Of a DNA stretch of 64,000 nt, positions 16,210 through 26,168 are shown in pieces. Below the pieces are notes generated by a model. The model was not told the DNA's origin and ran no database searches. It saw nothing but the letters and a program-made list of their open reading frames with translations. This stretch comes from Chloroflexota bacterium (GTDB taxonomy: Bacteria; Chloroflexota; Anaerolineae; UBA1429). How positions within the stretch are numbered: the first letter of the stretch is position 1; every line of letters starts with the position of its first letter. A program made the translations under genes and the position numbers. The stretch spans positions 196,890 through 260,889 of the forward strand of contig JAAYDC010000014.1 in assembly GCA_012729455.1 (NCBI GenBank), in the 5' to 3' direction.

Positions 16210-18051
16210 ATGCACTGTAACGAAAAGGTCACCGCACGCCTGGCGGGGCTGCCGCTCAAGCCGGGCGTTTATATCATGCGCGACGCCAACCGACGCATTA
16301 TCTATGTCGGCAAGGCCCTCATGCTGCGCCACCGGGTGCGCTCCTACTTTCAGGATGGCGCCCTGCATCCGCCCAAAACGCAGCGCCTGGTGGCCGAGGT
16401 CGACGACCTGGAATGGATCGTCACCGGCAGCGAGCTCGAGGCGCTGGTGCTCGAATGCGAACTGATCAAACGCCACAAGCCGCGCTACAACGTGCGCCTC
16501 AAAGACGACAAGCACTACCCCTACATCATGGTGACTCTGCAGGAAGATTTTCCGCGTATCCTGATGGTGCGCTCGATGCAGCGCGATGGGGCGCGCTACT
16601 ATGGCCCGTTTACCTCCAGCCAAGTAGTCTATCAGAGCCTCGAGTTGATTCGACGGCTCTTTACCTATCGGAGCTGTAACCGGGTGATCACCGGCAAGGA
16701 CCGCAGCCCCTGCTTGTATTATCACATCAACCTGTGCTTGGGGCCGTGCATCGGCGCGGTCGATAAAGAGACATACCGCGCCGCTATTGAGCGCGCCTGC
16801 CTGTTCCTGGAGGGCAAGCAGGAGGAAATCATCGACCGGCTGCGCGCCGAGATGGACCAGGCCGCCGAGGAGCTCGAGTATGAGCGCGCCGCTAAACTGC
16901 GCGATTCGGCCGAGGCGATCACGCGTGTGGTCGAGCGCCAGCGCATCGTCTCGGGGCATTTGCAGGATCACGATTTTATAGCCTTTGCGCGCGAGGATGG
17001 CCAGGCCTGCGTACAGGTGTTCTTTGTGCGCAATGGCAAGCTCATCGGTCGCGAATACTTTGTGCTGACGGGCACGCAGGATGAATCCGAACAAGAGATC
17101 CTCAGTTCGTTCCTGACCCAGTTCTATGACGAAGCCGCCTCAATCCCGCCCGAAGTGCTGCTGCAGAGCGATCTTGACGAGTTTGCCATCATCGAACAAT
17201 GGATGCGCAGCAAACGCGGCAAGCGCGTGGTGCTCAAATCGCCCAAACGCGGCGAAAAACTGGCGGTAATGCAGATGGTGCGCGAAAACGCCGTCGAGAC
17301 GCTCGCCAAGCTGCGCGCCGAGTGGGAAGCCGATGTCGCCAAGCAGACCGAGGCGATCGACCAGTTAAAGCAGGCCCTGCAACTGCCCGAGGCGCCAGTG
17401 CGCATCGAATGCTATGACATCTCCAACACTCAGGGCACCTCGTCGGTGGGCAGCATGGTGGTGTTTAACAAGGGGGTGCCCAGCAAGCAGGATTACCGGC
17501 GGTTTCGCATCCGCACCGTGCAGGGCGCTAACGATATCGCCTCGATGGCTGAGGTGCTGCGGCGACGCTTTACACGCTACGGCGAAAAGATGGGCAAATC
17601 CGTGGACGGCAAGGTCAATCGCTGGTCGCTCAAGCCCGATCTGGTGATTGTGGATGGCGGGCGCGGACAGCTGGCCGCCGCGATGGAAGTCTTCGAGGAG
17701 CTGGGCATCCAGATCCCTCTGGCTGGTCTGGCCAAGCAAAACGAGGAGCTCTTTTTGCCAAATCAGCCCGAATCGGTGCTCCTACCGCGCGATTCGCAGG
17801 CCCTCTACCTGGTGCAGCGCATCCGCGACGAAGCACACCGCTTTGCCGTCAGCTACCATCGTAAACTGCGCGAAAAGGCTGGCACGGCCTCGATCCTCGA
17901 AGAGGTCGAGGGGATCGGCCCGCAGCGCCGCAAAGCGTTGCTCACCCGCTTTGGATCGCTGGAGGCCATCCGTCAGGCCAGCGCCGAAGAGCTGGCCAGC
18001 GTGCCGGGCATGACCCTGGCTGTCGCGCAAAGGCTGCTGAGCAGCCTCTAG
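16210..18051 (+). CDS. uvrC: Excinuclease ABC subunit C
   Basis: A 613-residue UvrC, which makes both incisions in nucleotide excision repair. The order is: GIY-YIG nuclease (GVYIMRDANRRIIYVGKA, residues 17-34), a Cys-containing segment (CNRVITGKDRSPCLYYHINLC), a UVR domain near 205-240, an RNase H-like 5' nuclease with ECYDISNTQGTSSVGSMV near 400, and two helix-hairpin-helix motifs at the C-terminus (VEGIGPQRRKALLTRFGS). Full family length. Its last codons overlap the convergent mutS2 by 4 bp. uvrB is 43 kb away in this window. Confidence 0.97.
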   Translation: MHCNEKVTARLAGLPLKPGVYIMRDANRRIIYVGKALMLRHRVRSYFQDGALHPPKTQRLVAEVDDLEWIVTGSELEALVLECELIKRHKPRYNVRLKDDKHYPYIMVTLQEDFPRILMVRSMQRDGARYYGPFTSSQVVYQSLELIRRLFTYRSCNRVITGKDRSPCLYYHINLCLGPCIGAVDKETYRAAIERACLFLEGKQEEIIDRLRAEMDQAAEELEYERAAKLRDSAEAITRVVERQRIVSGHLQDHDFIAFAREDGQACVQVFFVRNGKLIGREYFVLTGTQDESEQEILSSFLTQFYDEAASIPPEVLLQSDLDEFAIIEQWMRSKRGKRVVLKSPKRGEKLAVMQMVRENAVETLAKLRAEWEADVAKQTEAIDQLKQALQLPEAPVRIECYDISNTQGTSSVGSMVVFNKGVPSKQDYRRFRIRTVQGANDIASMAEVLRRRFTRYGEKMGKSVDGKVNRWSLKPDLVIVDGGRGQLAAAMEVFEELGIQIPLAGLAKQNEELFLPNQPESVLLPRDSQALYLVQRIRDEAHRFAVSYHRKLREKAGTASILEEVEGIGPQRRKALLTRFGSLEAIRQASAEELASVPGMTLAVAQRLLSSL

Positions 18052-20414
18052 CTATCCGGGTGGCGCTTGGCCAGGGTGATGACTGTCACCCCGTCATCGC
18101 CCTCACCACGCTGGCCCGGGCGATGGCTGGCAACCAGCGGATGGAGCTCGATCTGCTGGCGCACCACCTCGCGCAGGATGCCCATCCCGCGCCCATGGAT
18201 GATGCGCACCCACGGCAGCTCAGCCAGATAGGCATCGTTGAGGTATTTATCCAGCTCGGGCGCCACTTCCTCGGCGCGCCAGCCGCGCATATCCAGCTCC
18301 ATTCCCGGCGAGGCCGCCGCACCTTTGGTCGTCACGCGTGTCGGCTGCGGCTCGGGGGCGGGGCGCTCATAAAAGCGCAGACCGGCCGGGTCGGTACGCA
18401 GTCTGAATCCGCCCACTCTGACCTCGGCTCCCTGCGGGCTGAGGCTGAGGAGCTCACCCGTCTGTTGGAGCGAATTGACAAACACCGTGTCGCCCACCTG
18501 CAAAGGGCGTTCGGGCATCGCACCTGGCGTGGGACGGGGCCGCTCGGGGGCGACCGCGCGCGCCATGCGCACCAGCTCGCGTTCGGCCTCCTGAGTTGAC
18601 GCCGCCGGCGTGTGCCCCTGGTTTTGCCAGGTTGCCCGGATCTGGCGCAGCTCGGCACGCGTGCGCTCGATTTCCTCCAGGCTTTCGCAGCGCGCCGCGT
18701 TGAGTACCTCGAGGCGCTCGGCTTCGACTGCCGCCAGACGCCGCATCAGGTCCTGCTCAAGCCTGGCAGCTGTTCGGGCATGTTCCGCGGCACGTGCACG
18801 ATCCGCCTCGGCCGCTTGGCTGGCAGCCTTGACCTGGGCGAGGATGGCATCGGTTTCGGCAGCCTCGGCTGAGATCCTTTCGCGCGCCATGGCGAGGATA
18901 TCCTCCGGCAGGCCAAGACGCTGAGCGATCGCCAAAGCGTTGCTGCGCCCCGGCAAACCGATCACCAGTTGATAAGTAGGCGAGAGTGTCTCGATATCGA
19001 ACTCGACGCTGGCATTGCGCACGCCCTCGCGGTTGAGCGCAAAGGCCTTGAGCTGGCTATAGTGGGTCGAACAAAACACCAGGCAGCCGCGCTCGAGCAA
19101 CTCCTCCAGCAGGGCCTGCGCCAAGGCAGCGCCCTCGGTCGGGTCGGTGCCGGCGCCCAACTCATCTAATAGCACCAGCGAGTGCGAGCTGGCCAAGCGC
19201 AGGATATCGATGATGCGCGTCATATGCGACGAAAAGGTCGAGAGGCTGGCTTCGATACTCTGCTCGTCGCCGATATCTGCATAAATGCCGTCAAAGATCG
19301 GGAGGCGGCTGCCCTCGGCGGCAGGGATGTGCAGTCCGGCCTGAGCCATGGCAGCCAGCAAACCAACCGTCTTGAGCGCCACCGTCTTGCCGCCCGTGTT
19401 GGGGCCCGTCACCAGCAGCACGCGGAACGCGCCCCCCAACTGTACATCGATCGGCACACAGGTCTCTGGCGGCAGCAGCGGATGGCGGGCGCGCACCAGC
19501 TGCAGCGGCGGCCAATCGCTGGCTCGCGGTGGGCTGATCTCGGCGGGTGCTGCATGCTGGGCATAGCTGTAGCGCGCTTTGGCGGTGATCAGGTCGATTT
19601 CAGCCAGCAGCGCCACGTCGCGCGCGATCGTCTCAGCCTCATCGCCGACCATCCTCGAGAGGGCATACAGGATACGCTCGACCTCTTTGGCCACCTGGAT
19701 CTGCAGGCTCTGCCAGTTGTTGTTAAGCTCGACAGTATCGAGTGGTTCGATAAAGATGGTCGCGCCCGAAGAGGACTGGTCGTGGATAATGCCAGGAATG
19801 CGCCCCTTGTACTCGGCCTTGAGCGGGATGACATAGCGGCTGCCGCGTTCGGTGATGATCTGCTCCTGCAGGTAACGCGCTCCGCTGGCAGAATTCACCA
19901 GACGGCGCAGGCGCTCCATCAGGCGGCTGCGGGCTAATTCGCTTTCGGCGCGCAGCCGCATCAGCTCGGGGCTGGCAGTATCCAGCACGCGGCCGTCGTC
20001 ATCCAGGCAGCGCCCGATCTCTTCATAGATGAGCTCCAGCGGGTCCAGCCCCTGAGCCCAGTCCGCCAGCAGAGGATATTCGGCCTGTACGCGCATAAGG
20101 GTGTGATGCACGTTGCGCGTAGCATGCAGGGTGTCGCGCACATCCAGGAGCGATTGCACATCCAGCAAGCTACCGATAGCGGCGCGTTCGAGCTGTGCGC
20201 GCACATCGTGGGCGGCGCCCACACCAAAATCGGGCCGGTGCGCCAGCAGCGCCTTGGCCTCGCTAGTCTCCGCGACCATCTGGGCAACCACGTCACGTTC
20301 TGAAGAGGGACGCAGCGCCAGAGCCAGCTCGCGTCCAGCCGAAAACGAGGTATGCTCGGCCAGCTGGGCTATGATTTTGGTAAACTCGAGCTCTTCCAGG
20401 TAACGTTCGTGCAT
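18048..20414 (-). CDS. mutS2: Endonuclease MutS2
   Basis: A protein of about 788 residues. MutS-type core and clamp regions lead to the ATPase with Walker A GPNTGGKTVALKT and LVLLDELGAGTDPTEGAAL. A coiled-coil region follows. The C-terminal Smr domain has LDMRGWRAEE and IIHGRGMGILRE, the catalytic motifs. MutS2 suppresses homologous recombination and in some bacteria rescues collided ribosomes. The start at 20414 (MHERYLEELEF) is preferred over 20432 because GGAG precedes it and homologues begin there. Confidence 0.95.
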   Translation of the reverse strand: MHERYLEELEFTKIIAQLAEHTSFSAGRELALALRPSSERDVVAQMVAETSEAKALLAHRPDFGVGAAHDVRAQLERAAIGSLLDVQSLLDVRDTLHATRNVHHTLMRVQAEYPLLADWAQGLDPLELIYEEIGRCLDDDGRVLDTASPELMRLRAESELARSRLMERLRRLVNSASGARYLQEQIITERGSRYVIPLKAEYKGRIPGIIHDQSSSGATIFIEPLDTVELNNNWQSLQIQVAKEVERILYALSRMVGDEAETIARDVALLAEIDLITAKARYSYAQHAAPAEISPPRASDWPPLQLVRARHPLLPPETCVPIDVQLGGAFRVLLVTGPNTGGKTVALKTVGLLAAMAQAGLHIPAAEGSRLPIFDGIYADIGDEQSIEASLSTFSSHMTRIIDILRLASSHSLVLLDELGAGTDPTEGAALAQALLEELLERGCLVFCSTHYSQLKAFALNREGVRNASVEFDIETLSPTYQLVIGLPGRSNALAIAQRLGLPEDILAMARERISAEAAETDAILAQVKAASQAAEADRARAAEHARTAARLEQDLMRRLAAVEAERLEVLNAARCESLEEIERTRAELRQIRATWQNQGHTPAASTQEAERELVRMARAVAPERPRPTPGAMPERPLQVGDTVFVNSLQQTGELLSLSPQGAEVRVGGFRLRTDPAGLRFYERPAPEPQPTRVTTKGAAASPGMELDMRGWRAEEVAPELDKYLNDAYLAELPWVRIIHGRGMGILREVVRQQIELHPLVASHRPGQRGEGDDGVTVITLAKRHPDS

Positions 20415-20443
20415 GTGGCTCCAAAACGGCACTATAGTCTGCT

Positions 20444-20449
20444 ATTATA
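20444..20449 (-). promoter_or_regulatory. Extended -10 element of mutS2
   Basis: TGC-TATAAT on the minus strand, about 30 nt before the mutS2 start codon. No good -35 hexamer is visible, as is normal for extended -10 promoters. Confidence 0.5.
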
Positions 20450-20539
20450 GCATAGTGTGCTCGCGAGCCCTTGTTCAGGCGTGGCTTGACAGCGCGCCCA
20501 CTTGCGCCCATGCTGATCGGGTTATCCAGAGGAGTTTAC

Positions 20540-21571
20540 ATGACCAGCCTGACGAGCCAGCGGCGTTTGTGCGCCGATTGCGCCATGATCATCCCAGTGT
20601 ACTTTTCGCGCGGCACCGAGCGCAGCCTGGCGCGCAACCTGCTAAGAATGACCCTGCAGGATACCCCGGACTATATGGCCTGGGAACAGGTCTGGCTGGT
20701 GGTGGATGGCGACCCGTCTTCGGCGGAGCTGGCTGCCGAGTTGCGCGATGAGTTGGGCGCCTATCATTTGCTGGTAGAGCCGACCAACCGCGGCAAGCTG
20801 TGGGTGATCGGCCAGGGGATACGTGCCGCGCTGGCGGCGAATACTGACAGCCAGTCTTTTGCCATCCGCGATTGTGACGCCGACCATGCCCTCAGCGACC
20901 TGCCGGCCCTGCTGCGCGCCGCAGAGCATCTGCACACGGCAACCGGCTCGACGAACTGGCTGGTAATCGGTGCACGCCGCTCGCGTTCGCGCCCGATGGG
21001 CTGGGTGCGCGGCGAGCTCGAGTACCTGCTCGATCAGGTGACTCTGGAGGCGCTGCGATACAGCCTCGCCCAGCAAGGCCGGGCTCTGCCGCTGGGCTTG
21101 TGTACTAGCCCGAATCAGGCTGATATCAACAGCGGCTACAAGGTCTATGGCCGTCAGCTGGCAGAATACCTCTTTAGCGAGCAGACGCGCCAGCTGGGGG
21201 CGATCAGCGAATCTGATTACGACCATTTTGGCTGCGAGACGGGGCCAGTGGTCGAAGCGCTGCTTGCGGGCGCCCTGTTGGCCGAGGTGCCGCGCCTGAC
21301 CCTGGATGGTCAGCCAACAACTTCTTTTGGCCAGTATGACCACACCAGGCTGTACGGCAGTATCCTGACCTGGCTGTTCACGCGCCTGGAGATCCCAGCA
21401 GAGGCAGCAGCCGTGTGGTTCGATAGCCACGCCGCGCATCTGGAGCTCAACACCACTGCCGAGGGGCGCGAGCTGCTTGGTCGTCTGCGCCGGCAAAGTT
21501 TAGAGGCGGCAGTGCGTTATGGCCTGGGCGATGCTGTGCCTGTGCCCTTGCCCAAGCTGCCGACGCTATGA
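20540..21571 (+). CDS. Predicted glycosyltransferase (GT-A-like, soluble)
   Basis: A 343-residue protein without membrane segments. The N-terminal MIIPVYFSRGTERSLARNLL and later LVVDGDPS resemble the first strands of a GT2-type nucleotide-sugar fold. RDCDADHAL could serve as the DXD metal site. The later part (FGCETGPVVEALLAGALLAEVP) resembles acceptor regions of GT2 enzymes. AGAGGAG lies just before ATG 20540, so the track's 23 extra residues are dropped. It starts a three-gene operon with two large membrane proteins (ATGA overlaps). The call is by fold resemblance only. Confidence 0.6.
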   Translation: MTSLTSQRRLCADCAMIIPVYFSRGTERSLARNLLRMTLQDTPDYMAWEQVWLVVDGDPSSAELAAELRDELGAYHLLVEPTNRGKLWVIGQGIRAALAANTDSQSFAIRDCDADHALSDLPALLRAAEHLHTATGSTNWLVIGARRSRSRPMGWVRGELEYLLDQVTLEALRYSLAQQGRALPLGLCTSPNQADINSGYKVYGRQLAEYLFSEQTRQLGAISESDYDHFGCETGPVVEALLAGALLAEVPRLTLDGQPTTSFGQYDHTRLYGSILTWLFTRLEIPAEAAAVWFDSHAAHLELNTTAEGRELLGRLRRQSLEAAVRYGLGDAVPVPLPKLPTL

Positions 21572-23556
21572 GCCAGATGACAGCACAGGCTTTGCGACAA
21601 CGCCTGGTGCGGCTCTCCGCCTCCCAGAAGGCTGCGTTGGTAGTAGTTGGCTTTACCATTGCAGGCGCGTTGCTGCGCCTATGGGCACTCGCCGACCTGC
21701 CGCCGGGAATCTATCGCGACGAGGCTTTCGAGGGCATTGCAGCACAGGGCATCCTGCGAGGTGAGATGCCCCTCTTTCTCACCGCCAATAACGGCCGCGA
21801 AGCACTGTACGCCTGGTTGTTGGCGCCCTTTATCGCCTTGTTTGGCAACATTGCCCTGGCATTACGCTTGCCTGGCACCCTGGCGGGCATCGCCCTGATC
21901 CCGGCCAGTTATACCCTGGGGCGCGAATGGTTCAGCGAGCGCGAGGGCGTGGCGGCAGCCGGCCTGGCGATGGGCTCAGTATGGGCGCTCAGCCTGAGCC
22001 GTTTTGCGGTGCGCGCCAGCATCCTGCCGCTGGTTACCGCGCTGCTGCTGACGGCGCTCCTGCGCGGCTTACAAAAGAGAAGGATCCTGCCGATGGTGGC
22101 CGGCGGTGTGCTGTTGGCGGCAGCCTTTAACACCTATTTACCGGCGCGCTTTATGGTGCTGGCGATCCTGCTGTACGCACTCTATCAACTGTTGTCTGAG
22201 CGGCGAGCTTTTTGGTGGCGCGGCTGGCTGGCCTTTTGGGGAGCAGCCCTGCTGGCGGCTATACCGCTGCTGGTCTACTTTGCGGTGCATCCGACCGACT
22301 TTTGGGGACGCAGCAGCCAGGTGTTGCTAACCAGCCCAGCGATCAGCGGCAGCTACCAACTGCACGCCCTGGCGGAGAGTGCCTGGCGCACACTGCTGGC
22401 GCCTTTTTACCGCGGGGATTTTATCCCGCGCCACAATGTGCCCATGCGGCCCTGGTTTGAACCGCTGATCGCCCTGGCGGCACTGGGTGGGCTGGCGGTG
22501 CTGGCGCACAGCCCGCAGCAGCGCGAGCGTAGCGTGCTGCTTGGGATCTGGCTGGTACTGCTAAGTCTTCCGACCATTCTGGCAGAGGGCGCCCCGCATA
22601 TGCTGCGGGCCGTCGGTCTTTTGCCGGTGCTCTATCTGGTGCCGGCACTGGGGCTGGCCTGGCTGAGCCGTAAACTCGCACCCCACGGGGCTCCTTGGCT
22701 GGGCCGGGCGCTGGTGCTGACAGCTGTGCTGCAAAGCGGAGCCACCTCGTTCATCGCCTATCGGCAGCATCTCCAGTCGGAGGCGGTCTACTATAACTTT
22801 GAGGCGGGCGTTAGCCAGATGGCGGAGGAGATTCGTGCTTACCAAACCACCGCGGATGAGGCAGCTCCGGTGCTGCTGGCGCAGAGATTGTGGGATACCT
22901 GGCCCAGTCTGCACTACTATTTTCCGCAGGGCGCCGGGCTAACTTTGTTAGGCAGCGACGGCAGCCTGCCGCCAGCTGCGGCAGCGCCCAACGATTCCGG
23001 GGCGCTTGTCATCCTGTGGCCCTATGAGGATAACCGCACCACCCTGAGTCTCCTACCGGCCGGCATGCGCATCAGTGCCCAGTCTGGCGCGCTGGAACGC
23101 GGCGATCTGGAAGCCGATGCCAGGCTGCTGTATATCAGTTATCTGGTTGAACCGGCTGCCGTTAACCCAACGCCGGTAGCGCAGTGGAAAAAGGGCATTG
23201 GCCTGCTGGATACGCAGGTAGAGCGCACAGCCGCCGACCGCCTGCGCGTGACGCTTACCTGGCGCGCACAGCAGGCTCCCGGCGAACCGCTGGTAGCCTA
23301 TGTGCACCTCCTGCAGGGCGGCGAGATGATTGCCCAGCATGACGGAACGCCGGCTGAGGGCTATTATGGCACTGAGCTGTGGCGTGCCGGCGATGTGGTG
23401 GTGGATCCCCACGAGCTGGTTGCCGGCCAGCCCCTGCCAGCCGGTGAGGTGTTGCTCGTTATCGGCTGGTATCGCTGGCCGCAGATGGAGCCGCTTACGC
23501 GCCAGGGTGAGCTGGATACACTGGAGCTGCCCATTACCCTTGAGGCCTTGCCATGA
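21568..23556 (+). CDS. PMT-type membrane glycosyltransferase (GT39/ArnT-like)
   Basis: A 662-residue protein. The N-terminal half is polytopic with the first-loop motif PPGIYRDEAFEGI, matching the acidic pair in the first external loop of ArnT/PMT enzymes, which take sugars from polyprenyl-phosphate. About ten hydrophobic segments run to near residue 400. The last 250 residues form an extracytoplasmic domain. ATGA overlaps at both ends couple it to its neighbours. It likely glycosylates an envelope protein or lipid; the substrate is unknown. Confidence 0.85.
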   Translation: MSQMTAQALRQRLVRLSASQKAALVVVGFTIAGALLRLWALADLPPGIYRDEAFEGIAAQGILRGEMPLFLTANNGREALYAWLLAPFIALFGNIALALRLPGTLAGIALIPASYTLGREWFSEREGVAAAGLAMGSVWALSLSRFAVRASILPLVTALLLTALLRGLQKRRILPMVAGGVLLAAAFNTYLPARFMVLAILLYALYQLLSERRAFWWRGWLAFWGAALLAAIPLLVYFAVHPTDFWGRSSQVLLTSPAISGSYQLHALAESAWRTLLAPFYRGDFIPRHNVPMRPWFEPLIALAALGGLAVLAHSPQQRERSVLLGIWLVLLSLPTILAEGAPHMLRAVGLLPVLYLVPALGLAWLSRKLAPHGAPWLGRALVLTAVLQSGATSFIAYRQHLQSEAVYYNFEAGVSQMAEEIRAYQTTADEAAPVLLAQRLWDTWPSLHYYFPQGAGLTLLGSDGSLPPAAAAPNDSGALVILWPYEDNRTTLSLLPAGMRISAQSGALERGDLEADARLLYISYLVEPAAVNPTPVAQWKKGIGLLDTQVERTAADRLRVTLTWRAQQAPGEPLVAYVHLLQGGEMIAQHDGTPAEGYYGTELWRAGDVVVDPHELVAGQPLPAGEVLLVIGWYRWPQMEPLTRQGELDTLELPITLEALP

Positions 23557-26168
23557 GGCAGATCAACTGGCTCAAGCGCCATGCCGCGTTCATCATCGTG
23601 ATCGCGGTCGCCCTGGCGGCGGCAGCCCCGCTCTTTATCGATAGCGGCCTGTTGGCCACCCGTGCGGGCGGCGACTCGCCCTTTTTACTGCAGCGTGTAC
23701 AGCAGATGGCCGAGAACCTGCGCCAGGGGGTCCTTCCGGCGCGCTGGATGCCCGATGGCGCCCTGGGGTATGGCTATCCCTTTTACGACTTTTACGCCCC
23801 TCTCCCCTTTTACTTGGCCGGGCTGCTCAGCCTGGCTGGCTATGGCACGGTGCTGGCGATCAAGCTGACCCAAGCCGTCGCCATGCTGTTGGGGGCAATC
23901 GGCACCTGGCTGCTGCTGCGCGAGCTAGAGGTGCGCCCGTGGGGAGCCGCGCTGTCTGCCATCCTCTTTACCCTGGCGCCTTTTCATCTGGTCAACCTCT
24001 ATGTGCGCGGCGACGCTCTGGGCGAGTTCTTTGCCATGGGGTACTTCCCTTGGGTGCTGTGGAGCCTGCTGAGGCTGCGCAGCCGAGCATCTGCCACCAA
24101 CCTTATTCTGGCAGGGACCAGCTATAGCTTGCTGGTACTCAGCCACAACGTCTCGGCGATGCTCTTTACCCCGCTGGTTTTGCTGGTGCTGGTCATCTGC
24201 GCCTTTGAGGGCGGTTGGAGCCCCAACTACCGCTTTTTAGTGCGCGGGCTGGGTGCCCTGGCGCTGGGGCTGGCGCTCAGCGCGTGGTTCTGGCTGCCGG
24301 CTATCCACGAACAGTCTCTGGTGCAGCTGCAGGAGCAGACTACCGGCTATTTTAGCTATGCCGGCCACTTTCGCCTGTTCGACCTGGTACAGATTGAGCT
24401 GCCCTTTAACTATAGCATCGATGCCCAGCGCAACCCCTTCCAGATGAGTGCCTGGCAAGTTCTCGCTGCGCTGGCGGGATTGGCTGTGATCGTGGCGGAT
24501 GTCCTCAGACGTCGGCGCCTTTGCGCCTGGCAGCTGGCTTTTGCGGCGGGTGCCCTCGGCACCACCTACCTGATAACACCCTATTCGGCTTGGATATGGG
24601 AGCACATCCCCTTGCTGCAGCTGGCGCAGTTCCCGTGGCGGCTGCTTTCGCTGCAGGCGCTGTGCATCGCTGTGCTGGCCGTGCCAGCCGTGAACTGGCT
24701 ACCTGAACGCGCGGCGCGCGTCACGGTGCCGATCCTTGCACTGTCCCTGAGTCTCTACGCTCTGGCCGGCTTGCGGCCAACTTTTCTCCCGCTGGGTGAG
24801 GGTGACATCACCCGCGAGCGTCTGATGCTTTACGAGGCCTATTCGGGTAACCTCGGCAGCACAGTTCGAAGCGAATACCTGCCTCGCTGGACCATCCCGC
24901 GCCCCTATACCTCGCCCGAGTTGCTGGGATCGGCGCCGCAAGTACGCGCGCTGGAAGGCGTCCTTGCCCACGCTGAACGCCTGCAGATGCGCTCAAACGC
25001 GCAAGAGTGGCGCGTGCTGGTCGAGTCGGACGGTTTGTTCGCCTTCCCCACCAGCTTTTACCCGGGCTGGCAAGCCCTGGTGGATGGCGCCGCGCAGGGC
25101 GTCGAGCCGCTTGAGGGGCTCGGCTGGCTGGCGCTGCGTCTTCCGGCTGGCGAACATACCGTTGCATTCCATTTTGAGCCCACCCCAACGCGGCGCACCA
25201 CCGGTTGGATCTCGCTGGCAGCTGCGCTCGTCTCGCTGGCCTGGCTGGGTTGGGCGGCTGCACGCCGTCAGGGACGCAGGCAAGCGTGCCTGGCTGGCGG
25301 GGTGCTGCTGATGCTGCTTGGCGTTGCGGCGGTTGGCCAGATCCTGCCGCCACCGCAGGCGATCCCTGGTCCGCTGGTGCAGGATTTCGTCTGGGCGCCC
25401 TACCTGCATCACGAGCCCGGCGGTTTGCGTCTGGGCAACGCGGTGGTACTCACCGATTACCGTTTTACCAGCGGTGAGTTGGTGCCCGGGGGCACTTGCG
25501 AACTGCAGCTGGATTGGAGCGCCGCAGCCGAGGACGTGATGCTGCGCGGAGAACTGGTGGCCATCAGTGCTCACCACAGTGAGCCGGCGCCGGTGTGGGC
25601 ACGCTCCCAAGCGGCAGCCGGAGCCGCCAGCATGGTTTTGGCGGTACCAGGCGATCTGCCTCCGGGCATGTATGTGGTGCGCCTCTCAGCCGTTCGCGGC
25701 GAAGAGGCCCTCAGTATCACCAATGCTCAGGGCGTCGAGCTGGGGCTGGTGGCAACTTTACCGCTGACGGCAAGCAAGGCCACGCTGCCCGAGACGGAGC
25801 CCTCCGCGCCGCTGGCCAGCTTTGGCCCGGCGGATCTCGAGCCGGTCATCACGTTGCTGCAGGCTGAGCTCGAGAGTGTGGATGCCGGGATAGCGCTCGT
25901 GCGGCTGATATGGCGTAGCGAGCGCCAGGCACCGCTCAACTATTATCTCTCGCTGCGTCTGCTGGATTCGAACGGACAGCGCATCGCCGATCGCGACCTG
26001 GAGCCGCTGGCTGGCAGCTGGCCGACGGTGCTATGGCGCCCGGGCGAGGTACTGAGCGACCAGGTGCTGATTCCGCTGCCGCCGGATGCCGTCACGCCCA
26101 CCCAGATCGAGGTAGTCCTCTATGATCGGCGCACGCTCGCGAGCATCGGCAGCGTCAGGGTGCCGTGA
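23553..26168 (+). CDS. Large polytopic membrane protein (YfhO / 6-PTP-synthase-related type)
   Basis: An 871-residue protein. The first 410 residues hold about ten membrane segments, another segment lies near residue 550-570, and long extracytoplasmic regions separate and follow them. The early motif DSPFLLQRVQQMAENLRQG and GYPFYDFYAPLPFYLAG match proteins often labelled 6-pyruvoyl-tetrahydropterin synthase-related or YfhO-like, which are GT-C-fold glycosyltransferase relatives. It is coupled to the upstream PMT-type gene by ATGA. The 3' end overlaps the convergent DUF2723 gene by 14 bp. Sugar transfer in the envelope is inferred. Confidence 0.75.
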   Translation: MRQINWLKRHAAFIIVIAVALAAAAPLFIDSGLLATRAGGDSPFLLQRVQQMAENLRQGVLPARWMPDGALGYGYPFYDFYAPLPFYLAGLLSLAGYGTVLAIKLTQAVAMLLGAIGTWLLLRELEVRPWGAALSAILFTLAPFHLVNLYVRGDALGEFFAMGYFPWVLWSLLRLRSRASATNLILAGTSYSLLVLSHNVSAMLFTPLVLLVLVICAFEGGWSPNYRFLVRGLGALALGLALSAWFWLPAIHEQSLVQLQEQTTGYFSYAGHFRLFDLVQIELPFNYSIDAQRNPFQMSAWQVLAALAGLAVIVADVLRRRRLCAWQLAFAAGALGTTYLITPYSAWIWEHIPLLQLAQFPWRLLSLQALCIAVLAVPAVNWLPERAARVTVPILALSLSLYALAGLRPTFLPLGEGDITRERLMLYEAYSGNLGSTVRSEYLPRWTIPRPYTSPELLGSAPQVRALEGVLAHAERLQMRSNAQEWRVLVESDGLFAFPTSFYPGWQALVDGAAQGVEPLEGLGWLALRLPAGEHTVAFHFEPTPTRRTTGWISLAAALVSLAWLGWAAARRQGRRQACLAGGVLLMLLGVAAVGQILPPPQAIPGPLVQDFVWAPYLHHEPGGLRLGNAVVLTDYRFTSGELVPGGTCELQLDWSAAAEDVMLRGELVAISAHHSEPAPVWARSQAAAGAASMVLAVPGDLPPGMYVVRLSAVRGEEALSITNAQGVELGLVATLPLTASKATLPETEPSAPLASFGPADLEPVITLLQAELESVDAGIALVRLIWRSERQAPLNYYLSLRLLDSNGQRIADRDLEPLAGSWPTVLWRPGEVLSDQVLIPLPPDAVTPTQIEVVLYDRRTLASIGSVRVP